Source of the DNA: Henckelia pumila
Taxonomy: Eukaryota; Streptophyta; Magnoliopsida; Lamiales; Gesneriaceae
Reading direction: 5' to 3'
Assembly: GCF_033568475.1 (NCBI RefSeq)
Contig: NC_133123.1
Span: 103,851,228-103,915,227 of the forward strand
Length of the DNA: 64,000 nt
Shown here: one piece after another, positions 23,581-35,249 of the stretch
Layout of the letters: each line of letters begins with the position of its first letter
Position numbering within the stretch: position 1 is the stretch's first letter
The notes under the pieces: generated by a model
Databases searched by the model: none
Told to the model about the DNA's origin: nothing
Seen by the model: the letters and a program-made list of their open reading frames with translations, nothing else
Position numbers and translations under genes: made by a program

Positions 23581-23931
23581 ACATCTTTAATACACGTCAC
23601 TCGCTACTACTACCGAATTATCAAGATTTCAAGAGCAAAACCAAAAAAGAACTCAGTCAAAATTTACCAAGAAGAATCACTTATTGTTTTATAAAATCTT
23701 TGAAGAATTAATGTATGAATATTTATTCTATATTTATTGTAACTGTGAGAATGAGCCCTTCTGCATAGATTGATTAATAGTTATTAAGCTAAGAGTTTCG
23801 GTTGACATAGTGATAACCCCCTTCCAAATTGGATTGTTGCAACTTGTTTGTAATAACCAAAATTTTCTAACGTTGGTCTTTTTGGAAACAAAAAAAAAAC
23901 ATATAAGAATTACATCACATTCAAACTTTTA
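23581..23931. other. Intergenic, nothing recognised
   Basis: AT-rich sequence between the LTR fragment and PIF element X. No frame, RNA gene or repeat structure is supported. Confidence 0.6.
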
Positions 23932-23934
23932 TAA

Positions 23935-26900
23935 GGTTGTGCTTGGATGACTGGATTTGGGCTGATTTGGATTTCAAATCCACAGGGCAAATCCACAGCA
24001 TCTGTTTGGCTAGGTCAATGATTTGAGATTTCAAATATGTTTGATTTGGATCATTGATTTATAACCTAAAAATTAGAGGATTTGAATCCGTTCTTCTACC
24101 GGTTGATTTGAAATCTCAACTTGCTCTCTTCTTTCGTATCTTATTCAGCGGCGCCTCTCAACTCAGCGCTTCTTCACGGCGGCGCCTCTCAACTCAGATC
24201 CAAGCATGGAAAGGGATTTAGTCATTGGTTGTAGGCTTAGTGGGATTTGAAGAAGAAAAGGAGTTAGATTCTAAAGAATCGCATCCACGTGAGAGCAGAG
24301 AGGTGAGACCACCTTTCATTTTTTTATTCTTGTGGTTTCTTGGTGATTCAATTGAAATGCATTTGTGTCTAAATCTTGTTTTCTGAAATATTAGATCTGA
24401 ATCTGGGAAAATACTGTTTTGAAATTTTGAAGATTCGATTGTCTTCTTCCTCAGGTTTGTTCTGCACGAGATGACACCAAAGCTAATTTTAATTTAATTG
24501 TAAGATGACTACAATGTTCTTTGTCCTTAATTTTATCTCTTCTCAAAGTGTTCTGAGTTTTAATCTATATGATGATACAATGTAATTGTTTTTTGCCTGG
24601 TTTCCTAATTTAATATATTGTGTTCTAGCTGTTTTTTATTTTTATTTTTTTGGGATTGGGTTGGACTACAAGAGACATTGCATCTCAGTAAGTCTTTTTA
24701 GTGTTTAATTTATCTTTATCAAGTAATAAAATTAGAAATCATATGCTAAGTTGTTTATATTGAAAATGAAATATGAAGAAAAACTGAGGTCACACAGAAT
24801 CATTTCATTTTTTTCATTTTTTAGTCTTGTTGTTGAACTAGATTTCAATAGCAGAAGACTATTTTTTCTTTGTTTTAGATTTAATGCTAGTAGCTATGAT
24901 TCTTTGTGTCTTGGGACTATTTTTTGGATCATAGTTACAATGATTCTTTGATAGAAATATACGCGAGTCCAAGATTTCAGTTTGTTTTAACGACTAAAGC
25001 TTTGTCTCTATTTTGGAGTAATGTTTTAAGGAGCCGTTCCAAGATTTAAGTTTGTGAGCATATTATTGGTTTATATTTTGTTATAATGCAGAAATATTTC
25101 TTTCATAACTAGCAAGATGAAAAGGGAAATATCAAATATTCATGGGCTTGATGACTTCCCTATGGAAATTCGACCATCCATTCTTGTTAGTGATACATCG
25201 AGAGGAGAAAATTCTAGAGGTAATTTCTTGGATGGCATGCAGCTGAATTTTCATCTCTCAAGCTATGATTTTTATGTCTGAAATATATAAATCGACTTTG
25301 TTAAATGGTCATCAATATAGTTGGTTTGAATCAAGAATTGGCAACCTATAAAAGGGAGTCAAGAATTTGTTCATAACAGTTTCAAATTCAGTTTAATTAG
25401 TGAATTCAACCGCAAAGTTTTTCACAAATTATAGGCTGTTTGAGTGTATATTGACTGTCGCAAAAATGGTCAATAATTTTGTCGAATCATGGTGGATACA
25501 TAGACTCTATGACAAAGGATATTATTAGATATTGCTCTCCTTTGAAGGAAGAAACTATGAAAGCAGATCAAGAAAGTAATGGTCATTGTTTTTTGTGAAA
25601 TAAAATTACTGAGAACTTGTTGTAGCTTTTGTATATTAGCTAAATAAGCATTCTTTTTTTTTTTCTCTCATGCATGAAGTGTTTAATGTGTGTCAACCCT
25701 AATAAATGTAATTCTTGTTCTATTTCATTTCAAGAACTTAGGTGCACAACAGTTTCGATTCCATCTGGTACTTGATCGGTTGTGGTTTGAAGTTCGTAAA
25801 TATCAACTTGATGGGCTTTTACAAATGTTAGTGTTAAAATAAAACGCTTGTTTATTGATAGGTGGATATCATAAAAAACAATCTGAATTATCAAGAAACT
25901 ATATCTCATGGAATAGAGACATGGACAATCATTTGGCTAGAGTTTTAATTGATCAAATGGCTCAAGGAAATAAATGTGATGGAGATATTTGGAAACCCCA
26001 AGCTTTGCAAGCGACATTGACGTATTTAAATTCCAATATGCATCTTCAGTTGACTAAAGAGAATATAAAAAATAGACTCAAGGCTTGGAAGAAATATTAC
26101 AGTGTTGTTACAGATGTTCAAAAACAAAGTGAATTTTCTTGGGACGAAGAGCGAAAAATGATTGTTGTGACATCGGATGAATACAATTCTTGGAATGGAT
26201 ATATTGAGGTAAGTATCTTTTGTCATATTGTTTTCTTATCCATGTCAATATCAATTAATATACAAATAATATTTTAGGAAAGAACTTAAAAATATTTTAT
26301 TCTTTTTCTGAATAGTCGCATCCGGAGGCCAAAAGAATGCAAAATAGAGTAATAGAGAATTGGAATGATATTGTGCTTCTATGTGGAAGAGATAGAGCGA
26401 CCGGTTTAGGAGTTGAAACGCATGATAAGGGGGCCAATGCGATGGAGGAGGATGAAGAAAATGAGGTAAACTCCACACATGAACGATCACGACATTCAAA
26501 CTCATTGGATTCATCATCCAATAAAAGGAAGAAAGCGAAAAAAAATGATTTGGTTGAGGTTGTTGGCATGATCGCCGCATCTTTTCAAGAGTTCGTGGCG
26601 AGCAAGAAGAAGGAAGAAAGACCAAGTGATATTGAAATACACGAGGTTGTCTCTAATATAAATAGACTTACGGACACCGAAAGATTTAAGGCGATCCAAA
26701 AATTAATGAATGGTGACGTAGAAAATTTTAGATTATTAAAAGCACTTTCGGATGAGGAGAAAAGAAAATTGGTTCATTTTCTCATCAACTCATGATGATT
26801 ATTCTAGAATTTTATTTAGAAACTAACAAGTTAAATATTAGATGTTTCTTTATTGATGTTTTGGTGTTACGACTCATAAATGTTCTAAAATTTGGATTTG

Positions 26901-27629
26901 ATATTTTTTAGCTTACGAGGATGAATGCTATATCTATTTTATATGTTTGCTTTGTGAGAAAAATATTAATACTTTGTTAGATGTTAATTTATATAAATAT
27001 TATTGTCTATTTTTTTAAAAAAACATGAACTCTTTTGTGTTGGATATCGTTATAGTGTTATCATAGTACTTATTTTAATTTCAAAATATATTTTTTTTGA
27101 ATATTTTATATATATATGTGTTAATATAATTTTTTTTATTAATAGATGCTACTAAATTTTGATTTTATTGTAGACTTATTATACGAAAAATATTTTTTTA
27201 TGTTATTAGTATGATGAAAAAGAAATTGAAGTTTAATATTATAATAGGTTATATAATTGTTTTTTTTAGAAAAACATAAATATTTTATTTAAAATTTAGT
27301 TATGTAAAATTACTATTTAATCCAATTAAAATAAATAAAATTTAAATTTATATTATTTTAAATTAAACATGGTTATTTTGTAATTATAATACTATTTTTA
27401 ATTTCAAAATATATAAAAAAAATAACGAATGATATATTAAACTTTTCTATTATTTGAAATTCTTAAATTTATTAACCAAGCAACTAATCAATGGATTTAA
27501 AATTTCACTTTGAAATTTTATGTTATTCCAAGCAAGTGATTTAATAAAAAAAAAAAGATTCAAATCAATGGATTTTCAAATCCATTTATTTGAACTCTCA
27601 AATCCAATTACCTGCATCCAAGCACAACC
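23935..27629 (+). mobile_element. PIF/Harbinger element X (ORF1-bearing)
   Basis: Terminal inverted repeats begin GGTTGTGCTTGGAT and end ATCCAAGCACAACC. They are flanked by the 3-bp duplication TAA (23932-23934 and 27630-27632), the usual target-site size and composition for this superfamily. The element carries a three-exon Myb/SANT-like gene on the plus strand and an AT-rich 3' part. No transposase frame is visible, so X would depend on a transposase from elsewhere. Its last 500 bp form an inverted repeat with the beginning of element Y. Confidence 0.85.
25117..26795 (+). CDS. Harbinger ORF1: Myb/SANT-like DNA-binding protein (3 exons)
   Basis: Exons 25117-25219, 25862-26208 and 26316-26795 join in frame with GT-AG introns (starting GTAATT and GTAAGT) to give 309 residues. 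Residues about 50-150 form a Myb/SANT-like domain of the plant type found in PIF ORF1 and L10-interacting Myb proteins: W51, W and K/R-rich helices, SWDEERK, then W near residue 145. A lysine-rich nuclear-localisation stretch (KRKKAKK) follows in the last exon, then an acidic-basic helical tail ending KRKLVHFLINS. In this superfamily ORF1 recruits the transposase to the termini and nucleus. The ATG at 25117 is the first in a frame that splices cleanly. The frame is intact, so the gene may still be expressed or have been recently active. Confidence 0.82.
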
Positions 27630-28400
27630 TAAACATATTGCATTTTTATTTTGATGATTCATTTCACACATTTTAACATTCTACCGAATTCATTTAGGTT
27701 GTGCTTGGATGGAGGCATTTGAATTTGAAGTTGGATTTCAAATTAATGGATTTTAAAATCCATTGATTTGAATTATTTTTTTATTAAATCACTTGCTTGG
27801 AATAACATAGAATTTCAATGTGAAATTTAAATCAATTTATTAGTTGATTGGCTAAAATTTTTAAGAATTTCAAATAATTGAAAAATCTAATATATTATTC
27901 TTTAATCTATATATATATATTGAAATTAAATTATTATTATTATGATTACAGAAAATAATCATAATAAATTTAAAATAATATAAATTTAAATTTTATTTAT
28001 TTTAATTGGATTAAATAATAAAGTTACATAAGCTTTTAGCTTAAAGGACTGATCTTTGCTTGAACTTAGCCCGAGTAAGGCCCCTCGCTTCTTCCCTTGC
28101 TTGTGCTTAGTCCCACTCTTCTTTCCGTTGAGCAAATACCCACTACTAGAGCTAAGTGGGTATTTGCGGAGAAGGGCATTCACTTTCCATTGAAGAGGCA
28201 AGCCAATAAACTTTTTTAAAAAATATTTATGCTTTCTAAAAAAATAAATATATAACTTATTATAATTATTAAACTTCAAATTTTTTTCATCATACAAATA
28301 ACATAAAAAACTATTTTTCATGCAATACCTCTATAATAAAATCAAAATTTAATAAATTACATTAATCAAAAAAATATTGATAAAATATGTTTGAACAATA
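27100..28400. repeat. Large inverted repeat joining elements X and Y
   Basis: 27100-27629 reads as the reverse complement of roughly 28400-27697, interrupted only by the 61-bp spacer 27633-27693 and a 185-bp foreign block (28032-28216). The arms are imperfect but clearly collinear. They correspond to the same end of two copies of one transposon family. Confidence 0.8.
28032..28216. other. Foreign 185-bp block inside element Y
   Basis: This interrupts the X/Y inverted repeat and is far richer in G+C than its surroundings. It includes a 13-bp inverted repeat (GCAAATACCCACT / AGTGGGTATTTGC, about 28132-28166). Its texture is reminiscent of plant mitochondrial intergenic DNA, but this is only an impression. 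Confidence 0.55.
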
Positions 28401-28481
28401 AAAATAATAATTCAAAAGACCTTCATAATACAAATTTCAAACAATAGTTTTAGGAACAGAAACACGAGAAAATTTCAACAA

Positions 28482-28561
28482 CTAAATTCTTCGACGAACT
28501 CGATATTCTTCATACATTTGCATAGCCAAAATTTCCCGAAACATTGTCCATTCCCTTGTTC
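28482..28561 (-). pseudogene. Probable last exon of a HARBI1-type transposase
   Basis: On the minus strand a pyrimidine-rich tract ending ACAG at 28562-28565 precedes a short frame reading EWTMFREILAMQMYEEY and then RVRRRI and stop. This resembles the C-terminal helix of plant PIF/HARBI1 nucleases. No catalytic DDE exons are found upstream, so the gene is a remnant. Confidence 0.45.
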
Positions 28562-30409
28562 GAACTGTCGTAAAAATGAAAAAAAAAAAAACATTACAGC
28601 AAAGAAGAAATGAGATTTCATAGAGCAAAGTGAAAAGATTACTCTGTTTTTGCCTAAAAAAGTTTAAGAACTCACATTTATAGTTGTTATTATAAGCAAA
28701 GACATGATGATTTTCAGCAAAAGGCTCGGATCTTACACTAACCAACCAAAGTATTTTCAGCAAAAGGCTCACTGTAGGAGAAAGTTTACGCAAAAGAAGC
28801 AAGTGAACCATAATAATACGGCATTCATTCACATGCAACAGCAAGTAAAAGAACTTTGGCAACTACACAGCAGAGCGATGCTGGAGACAATACATTACTT
28901 ATTCATATTGAGGGAAAAAAATCTAATTCTTGGTATTCATTGGTGTTGGCTTGCATGGAAATTGGAAACTGGAAACATAACAATCCAAAAAAAAATTATT
29001 CAAATCTCTTGTTGAAACTCACTTTATTGGATTGTATTAACAGGATCATGTCTCTATATATGCATTAGATATGCAAGTATCCCATCCTCCAATCAATATT
29101 GTATGAATAACAGATAGTTTAAAGACTGTAACTTTAATAATTTATTGGAAAGGTCACCCCCACACCCCCTCCCTAAAAAAAGAGCTAAGACATATCTAAA
29201 ATCGCAACTTTAAACAATTTGGCAACTCCTACATAGCATTATGAAATTTTTTTCCTTGACGAGCACTTAACAACTTGATTAGACTTCCGTTCTCTATAGA
29301 TACAGCAATAGATACCATAATAATACCACAAAGCATGCCAAAAACACCATAGTTGCCCCATACCCAGCATTTATACAAACATATGACGAAAAAACCAATG
29401 AGCCCACACATAAACCCAAAAGTACAGAATAAATCCAACATTGTTTCAAGAACATCAATTAACATTTTGACGTGCAGCATCAATATTATCATGGTGTCTC
29501 ACTGTCTCTTCCCATGTGCACCTTCCCAGTGGACCTGAGGGAAGAAAAATGGGCTTCCAACAAGACATAAGGAAGGGCAGAGGTGGAGGTTTGATTTTTA
29601 TTTTTTAATTTTTTTTGGGGTGGGGGTCGGTTGATGACTTGTCTAATGTATGATTCACTTCATCCTCCATCGACATAGTTAAGTAGCATATCAAAGTTTT
29701 CTGATCCGGCACAATTCTAAAATCATAATAATTATTTTCTTTGAACAAAACAAGTACACAGAAAGCCATTCTAATGTTCATATAAAAAGCTTACAAGTGA
29801 GATTGTAGCTAAAGAAGTCGTTGCAGATATGTTTGCTCTAATCACGTCTACTACTTGTCCTCTCTCATTCGCTTCAATCTGCCGATCAAAATGGTATTTG
29901 CAAATAGTTGGTATAAATGAATTTAAGTCGAGTTTGATCGTCCCTAAGCCCCCTTTTACTCAAATAGTCACAAATTTTACAGTTTCTAAGATAAACAAAA
30001 ACTTAACTGGACGCAATTTTTTGAGAATCAACTCTTTCTCTTCTTTCTGGACACGTTCTCACTCAAAACCATTGCCTTAATCCCCCTTCGTGCCTGCATC
30101 TGAGGTGAGAGTCACACCCGCGAAGAAGATGAGGTGAGAGTTACCTCTGTGGATCTAACCGCCGCCGTGAAGAAGACTAGGTGAGAGACGCGGCCGGAAG
30201 AAGAAACGAAAGAGCAAGCGGATAAAATTTCAAATGAGCCTATGAAAGAAAAGATTTAAATCCGTTAAATTTTAGGGCATAAATCAATGGGCTAAATCAA
30301 ACAGATTTGAAATCCCAAATCCATGGGCTAGCCAAACAGATGTAGTGGATTTGGGCTGCAGATTTGAAATCCAAATCAGCCCAAATCCACTAATCCAAGC
30401 ACAACCTTA

Positions 30410-30557
30410 TTTTTCATGCATTTTCTATCTTTGTTGATTTGCAACTCAGTTAATTTGAAATATATAATATTGTAATTCAACCACCAAAAAAATTATAAAA
30501 GTATTTATTCTCCATTCTAAAATACTCGAGTTGGGGTTAGAATATGGATTCTGAGTC
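30410..30557 (+). promoter_or_regulatory. Short PPR upstream region abutting a transposon end
   Basis: Only about 150 bp separates the Y right end from the PPR start codon. It contains AT-rich tracts (ATATATAATATT near 30460) but no convincing TATA placement. An upstream out-of-frame ATG is at 30544. Confidence 0.4.
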
Positions 30558-32489
30558 ATGCGGAGAGCCCTTCCCCAAGCCGGATGCCGATGCGCCACCG
30601 CATCCCTCAAACCCCATCTTCTTCCTTCCGCCCAAATTCCGTCCACGAATTCCCATTCAGCGAAACGGGTATCTTCCTTGGCCCCACTTCCTCCGCCAGA
30701 ATGGGTTCAGCCCTTCATTGATCTTTCAGACCTCATCACAGCTGAACCGAAAGTAAACCTTCAACCCTCCCCATGGGTTTCTCAGATCTTCAATATATTG
30801 CAAAACGGGGAATTTCTTGAACGAGACTTGACTGTCTTTTGCCAGAAGTACTTTATCAGACTCCCTCCTAATTTCGTTGCTTATATTCTGAAGAAATCGA
30901 ACGAGGTCTCCAACCTGGCTGAAACAGCCTTTAGATTCTTTATATGGGCTGGGAAGCAAAAAGGGTATGCCCATAATCTTGACTGCTTCGTCACCTTGAT
31001 TGGTATTTTGAGTTTTAGTGGTGATTTTGAGAGGAGTAAGTTAATTTTTAATGAACTGAAGAATAAGGGGTTTTTGATTACTTCTTCGGCAGCTAATTGT
31101 CTGATCAAGAGCTTTAGTAATGGAGGAATGGTTGAGGAACTGTTGTGGGTGTGGAGAAAAATGAAGGATGACAGGATCGAGCCTAGTTTGTTTACTTACA
31201 ATTATCTGATGAATGGTCTCGTGAGTTCAGTGTTTATTGAGTCGGCAGAAATGGTGTTTGAGGTTATGGCTAACGGGACTGTTAAGCCAGACGTTGTCAC
31301 CTATAATACGATGATCAAGGGGTATTGTAAGGCAGGGAATGTGAAGAAAGCAACTGAAAAGTTTCAGGATATGGAGGCCAGGAATGTAGAGCCTGATAAG
31401 ATTACTTATCTTACACTGATGCAGGCCTGTTATTCAGAGGGGGAATATGATTGTTGTTTAAGGCTTTATCATGAAATGCTGGAGAAAGGATTGGATATTC
31501 CATCACATGCATACAGTTTAGTAATTGGCGGCCTCTGCAAGGATGGTAAATCTATGGAAGGGTATGCTATTTTTGAGAATATGATTAGAAAGGGCTGTGA
31601 GCCTAATGTGATCATTTATACTGCTTTGATTGATGCATATGCTAGAGATAAGAACTTAGAGATGGCAATGCATCTCTTTCAGAGAATGAGAAGTGAAGGC
31701 TTTGAACCAGATCAGGTCACATATGGCGTAATTGTGAATCGTCTGTGCAAGGGCGGGAGATTGGAAGAAGCTCTACAGTGGTTTCAATATTGTAAAAACA
31801 AAGGAGTTGTCGTCAATGCTGTATTTTATACAAGTCTCATTGACGGCCTTGGAAAGGCAGGGAGGACGGATGAGGCTGAAAAACTCTTTGACGAGATGGT
31901 TGGGGTGTGCCCACGGGATTCGTATTGTTATAATGTACTTATTGATGCATTTACGAAAGCTCAGAAGGTTGATGAAGCAATGAAGCTTTTCAATAGAATG
32001 GAAGATGAAGGCTGTGATCAGACTGTTTACACATTCACAATATTGATAAGTGGTTTATTTAAAGAACACCGTAATGAAGAAGCATTAAAGTTGTGGGATG
32101 CGATGATTGACAAAGGTATTACTCCTACAGCTGCATCTTTTAGGGCCCTTTCAACTGGGCTTTGTCTCTCAGGAAAAGTTGCAAGAGCTTGTAAAATATT
32201 AGATGAGCTAGCGCCTATGGGTATTGTCTTAGAGAGTGCTTTTGAAGATATGATCAATGTTTTGTGCATGGCTGGTCGCATAGAAGAAGCTTGCAAGTTG
32301 GCTGATGGGATTGTTGATCGTGGACGAGAAATTCCAGGGAGGGTTCGTACTATCATGATCAACTCCTTGAGGAAGGCAGGAAAGGCTGATTTGGCCATGA
32401 AGTTGATGCATAGTAAGATCGGTATAGGGTATGACAGGAAAGGTAGTGTTAAAAGGCGAGTAAAGTTTCGAAATCTGGTTGAGATATGA
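30558..32489 (+). CDS. P-class pentatricopeptide-repeat (PPR) protein, intronless
   Basis: 643 residues. Residues 1 to about 50 are basic, serine/alanine-rich and proline-containing, consistent with an organelle transit peptide. From about residue 140 to 620 there are roughly 13 tandem 35-residue PPR motifs with the usual pattern (e.g. DVVTYNTMIKGYCKAGNVKK, then PNVIIYTALIDAYARDKNLE). The C-terminus is short and basic (VKRRVKFRNLVEI) with no E, DYW or SMR extension, so it is P-class. Such proteins bind single-stranded RNA in mitochondria or chloroplasts and act in RNA stability, splicing or translation. ATG 30558 is preferred over the out-of-frame ATG at 30544 because it opens the whole repeat frame. 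It lies 150 bp from the end of PIF element Y, which therefore forms its upstream region. No frame damage is seen. Confidence 0.95.
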   Translation: MRRALPQAGCRCATASLKPHLLPSAQIPSTNSHSAKRVSSLAPLPPPEWVQPFIDLSDLITAEPKVNLQPSPWVSQIFNILQNGEFLERDLTVFCQKYFIRLPPNFVAYILKKSNEVSNLAETAFRFFIWAGKQKGYAHNLDCFVTLIGILSFSGDFERSKLIFNELKNKGFLITSSAANCLIKSFSNGGMVEELLWVWRKMKDDRIEPSLFTYNYLMNGLVSSVFIESAEMVFEVMANGTVKPDVVTYNTMIKGYCKAGNVKKATEKFQDMEARNVEPDKITYLTLMQACYSEGEYDCCLRLYHEMLEKGLDIPSHAYSLVIGGLCKDGKSMEGYAIFENMIRKGCEPNVIIYTALIDAYARDKNLEMAMHLFQRMRSEGFEPDQVTYGVIVNRLCKGGRLEEALQWFQYCKNKGVVVNAVFYTSLIDGLGKAGRTDEAEKLFDEMVGVCPRDSYCYNVLIDAFTKAQKVDEAMKLFNRMEDEGCDQTVYTFTILISGLFKEHRNEEALKLWDAMIDKGITPTAASFRALSTGLCLSGKVARACKILDELAPMGIVLESAFEDMINVLCMAGRIEEACKLADGIVDRGREIPGRVRTIMINSLRKAGKADLAMKLMHSKIGIGYDRKGSVKRRVKFRNLVEI

Positions 32490-34710
32490 TCCTTTTGTCA
32501 TTGTGGTTACGGAAAACTTTTAGTTTGTGTGCATCTGATTCATCTTGACTACTTTGTAAACCCAAATTGTGGGGATGAAGAAAAGGTTGAACTACCTATT
32601 TTCAGCTCGGTTTACTAGTGCCATTTTGGTGTATTTCAAAGATGTAAGCTCAGTTCAACTGTATTTAGTATTCCGTTAATATGGCTACCATATCAAGCTA
32701 TGAATCATGGAAAGGACCAGTTTTTGTCCCTCAACCGCACCAAAAGTAAGCTCTATTTTCTTAAGCTTTGTTGCATAATGAGGAAAAAATAATGCTGTTA
32801 TTGTGGAATTGGTATGAACACTGGGCCTGTTGCTTTTCATTATCTTAATGCAATGATTAAACATGAAAAATTTATTCTTAACTTTATTTCACTCCTTTTC
32901 CTCAATTTTCAATGTTTTGGCTCCTTTCATGAGTTACTTTCTGTGAAAGGCGTAGTTGTGGGAGGAAATATTTGCTAGCTCACATTTTTCCTGATTTTTT
33001 TAGTTTGGATGTGTTACAATGCTCTCTATATTTTCTTTAAAGCTATATTTTTTAGAGTGGAAAATAAATTTGCCATAATTATTTTTAGCATAGATTCAAT
33101 TCTCACAGAAATTCACATACGCCGTGGCAAATCAAAATCTGATAGTTGATGAACTGAGGTTATTATGCTGGCGCAGTTTGGTTTCTAAGTGTGGAAGACT
33201 TTACTATGAAAGTGTTGGTTTTATGCATATCTCAAGGTGTATGTCCATTTGGTGCTGGTGGATTACAAGAGTGACATTCACGGAATGAGTTTATTTGGTG
33301 GTCAGCTTGGAACTTCATGGTGTTCTTGGGGGGGTAAAATAGAAGTACAATGAACTGGATGCTTAAATTATCATTTTGGGTGAGATACTGTTGCTTTCGC
33401 CAACAAATATCCTTGGCCTTGGCTGTGTAAAATGTTAAATGGCAGGCCACTACGTTTTGTTAATTTGCTGAAACGACATGTCAAAATATCAGAATGTAAA
33501 ATCCTTCTCAGTTAGGGTTGCTCATCAGAACCTTGAGTACATGTTATGATCCTCAATCCTCATATTTCATATAAGAAAGCAAAAGAACGGAATGCATACA
33601 AATATGAATAAAGAACCCAGAGCTAAGCCTCTGTTGCCCTCTAGCTATGCTATTAATTTAACTTCTCAAATGGAAAATATTCCGTAAGTAACTACCCGAC
33701 CCAACTAGCCCATGATAATATAAGTGTAGAGTAAACCATTCTGTTAAATGGGTCTCTTGTCCAATATTGAACTTCTAAACCCAATTCCCAGGTCCGTAAC
33801 AGTACAGAATTTGTGCCTGGATTGCGCCCATGACTTGGGAAAAGCATGGTTTTGTTTTGGTGATAATCAGTAGGTTTAGTGAAATGGTAGACTTGTCCCC
33901 AGCTCTGGAAGAGCTAATACATTATGTGATTTGTGTGTTTGTGATTGAATTTTCTTCACGATGATTTGACAGAAATTGAATTCTTCTCCCGTGGAGTAGG
34001 TACATTGTTGGTGTAGTGAGATTTGTCACAATTGTAAAGCATTATCTCGTGGAAACAGTTGGGCACCGCGAATCCCAGATGTATATTAGATGGCCAAAGA
34101 AATTGTTGGCATGTGAGGCGTGGACCTCCTCTTTCTGTGTTGCTGGTGTTTTTGTTATGAATGAAAACCCAGGGAAAGGCTCCATTTTCATTTGAACTAT
34201 TGAAGCTTTTCTGATCTAATTTTCCATCTGGTTCATCACCAATCTTATGTGGTTTTTTAAATAAATCACAAAAACATTATTATTCAGTATTTACCATTGG
34301 TGCCGATAACTGGATTAAAGGCAATGAACAACGACAACGAAAGATCCTCCGTTCGGTGTATGCTAATCCCAAAATATTTTAATTCGAATTCAGAAGAGCA
34401 ACTGATTCGGTGTTATATAATTAATTACCATCCCTCGACATTTCACTCAAATTGAATTCAAAGGGTGACTATGTATGGTTTTGTCCCTTGAATTATCTTG
34501 ACTGAAAAATAGCCCCACATTTCCAGAATACGTATGTGCCGTTAGTTTGAGTATTTAATTTATCGATCTCTACAAATTACAATAATAACTTATTTGCTAC
34601 ACCAAGCCTGGACTTGGACATAATCTCAAGAATTCTGACATTGGGCCCAAAAAAAGACATATATATTTATTATGTTTTCTTATAATTATTTAGCCTTTGA
34701 AGCCCAAAAA
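32490..34710. other. PPR 3' region and intergenic DNA
   Basis: The 3' UTR presumably lies in the first few hundred bases. I see no further gene, inverted repeat or retroelement landmark in this stretch. Confidence 0.5.
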
Positions 34711-34800
34711 ATCAAGTTAAGCCCATTATTATTATTATTGTAGTCGTCAAGTTAAGCCCATTATTATTATTACTATTATTATTATTATCATTATTATAAT
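34711..34800. repeat. (ATT)n microsatellite within a 35-bp duplication
   Basis: The segment TCAAGTTAAGCCCATTATT occurs at about 34712 and 34747. Each copy is followed by ATT repeats, with an interrupted ATT/ATC tail to 34800. Confidence 0.85.
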
Positions 34801-34869
34801 TTTCGAACCATGTTCTTGTTTAACTTGCTACTCCTAGTTTGGTACATGAGATAAGAGATAGATTAATTA

Positions 34870-35122
34870 CTCCCTTCGTCCCAATTACATTGTCCTATGT
34901 TGTTTTTCACACAGATTAAGAAAAATTTATTGGAAAAACAAATTTTATATAAACTTTTTATTTTATTCCTATTTAATATATTAAAAAATGATTGCACAAT
35001 TTTCAAGGTGTAATTAATAGGGGTATATTAGTAAAAAAAATGTAAAAATATTACTAAATATGATATATGACTACATATTTGGGACAAAAAAAACGTGGAC
35101 ATTATAATTGGGACGGAGTGAG
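34870..35122. mobile_element. Stowaway-type MITE
   Basis: Terminal repeats CTCCCTTCGTCCCAATTA and TAATTGGGACGGAGTGAG (imperfect) flanked by TA on both sides (34868-34869, 35123-35124). It is 253 bp, AT-rich and non-coding. This is the classic CTCCCTCCGTCCC Stowaway (Tc1/mariner-derived) signature. Confidence 0.92.
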
Positions 35123-35147
35123 TATTAATACACCATAATCGTTAGTA

Positions 35148-35249
35148 GTGTTTGGGGGACCTTTTAGAAAGTACTTCTCAACTTTTTCTTCACAAAATTT
35201 TGTGAAAGAAAAGTTGAAAAATACTTCCTAAAAAATCCCCAAACACCAC
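35148..35249. repeat. Fold-back MITE of about 100 bp
   Basis: The arms GTGTTTGGGGG..AGAAAGTACTTCTCAAC and their imperfect reverse complement meet at the palindrome CACAAAATTTTGTG (35192-35205). It is probably a small hAT-like MITE. The target duplication is not clear. Confidence 0.7.

Larger units (their letters stand above)
27697..30406 (-). mobile_element. PIF/Harbinger element Y (inverted, transposase remnant)
   Basis: Same terminal repeats as X, with its own 3-bp duplication TTA (27694-27696 and 30407-30409). Its right end (about 30290-30406) is more than 100 bp of near-identity to the inverted left end of X, so Y lies in the opposite orientation. Internally it keeps a probable last transposase exon on the minus strand, a foreign insertion and otherwise decayed DNA. 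Confidence 0.85.

Noticed and set aside
29229..29492. Hydrophobic minus-strand frame inside element Y
   Set aside because: It could be a scrap of a captured gene, but no family, partner exon or conserved motif can be recognised.
23931..30410. One single large PIF element spanning X and Y
   Set aside because: The outermost flanks TAA and TTA do not match as a direct duplication, whereas X (TAA/TAA) and Y (TTA/TTA) each have perfect ones, so two elements fit better.
30544..30756. ATG at 30544 as the start of the PPR gene
   Set aside because: It opens a different, short frame. The PPR repeat frame starts at ATG 30558.
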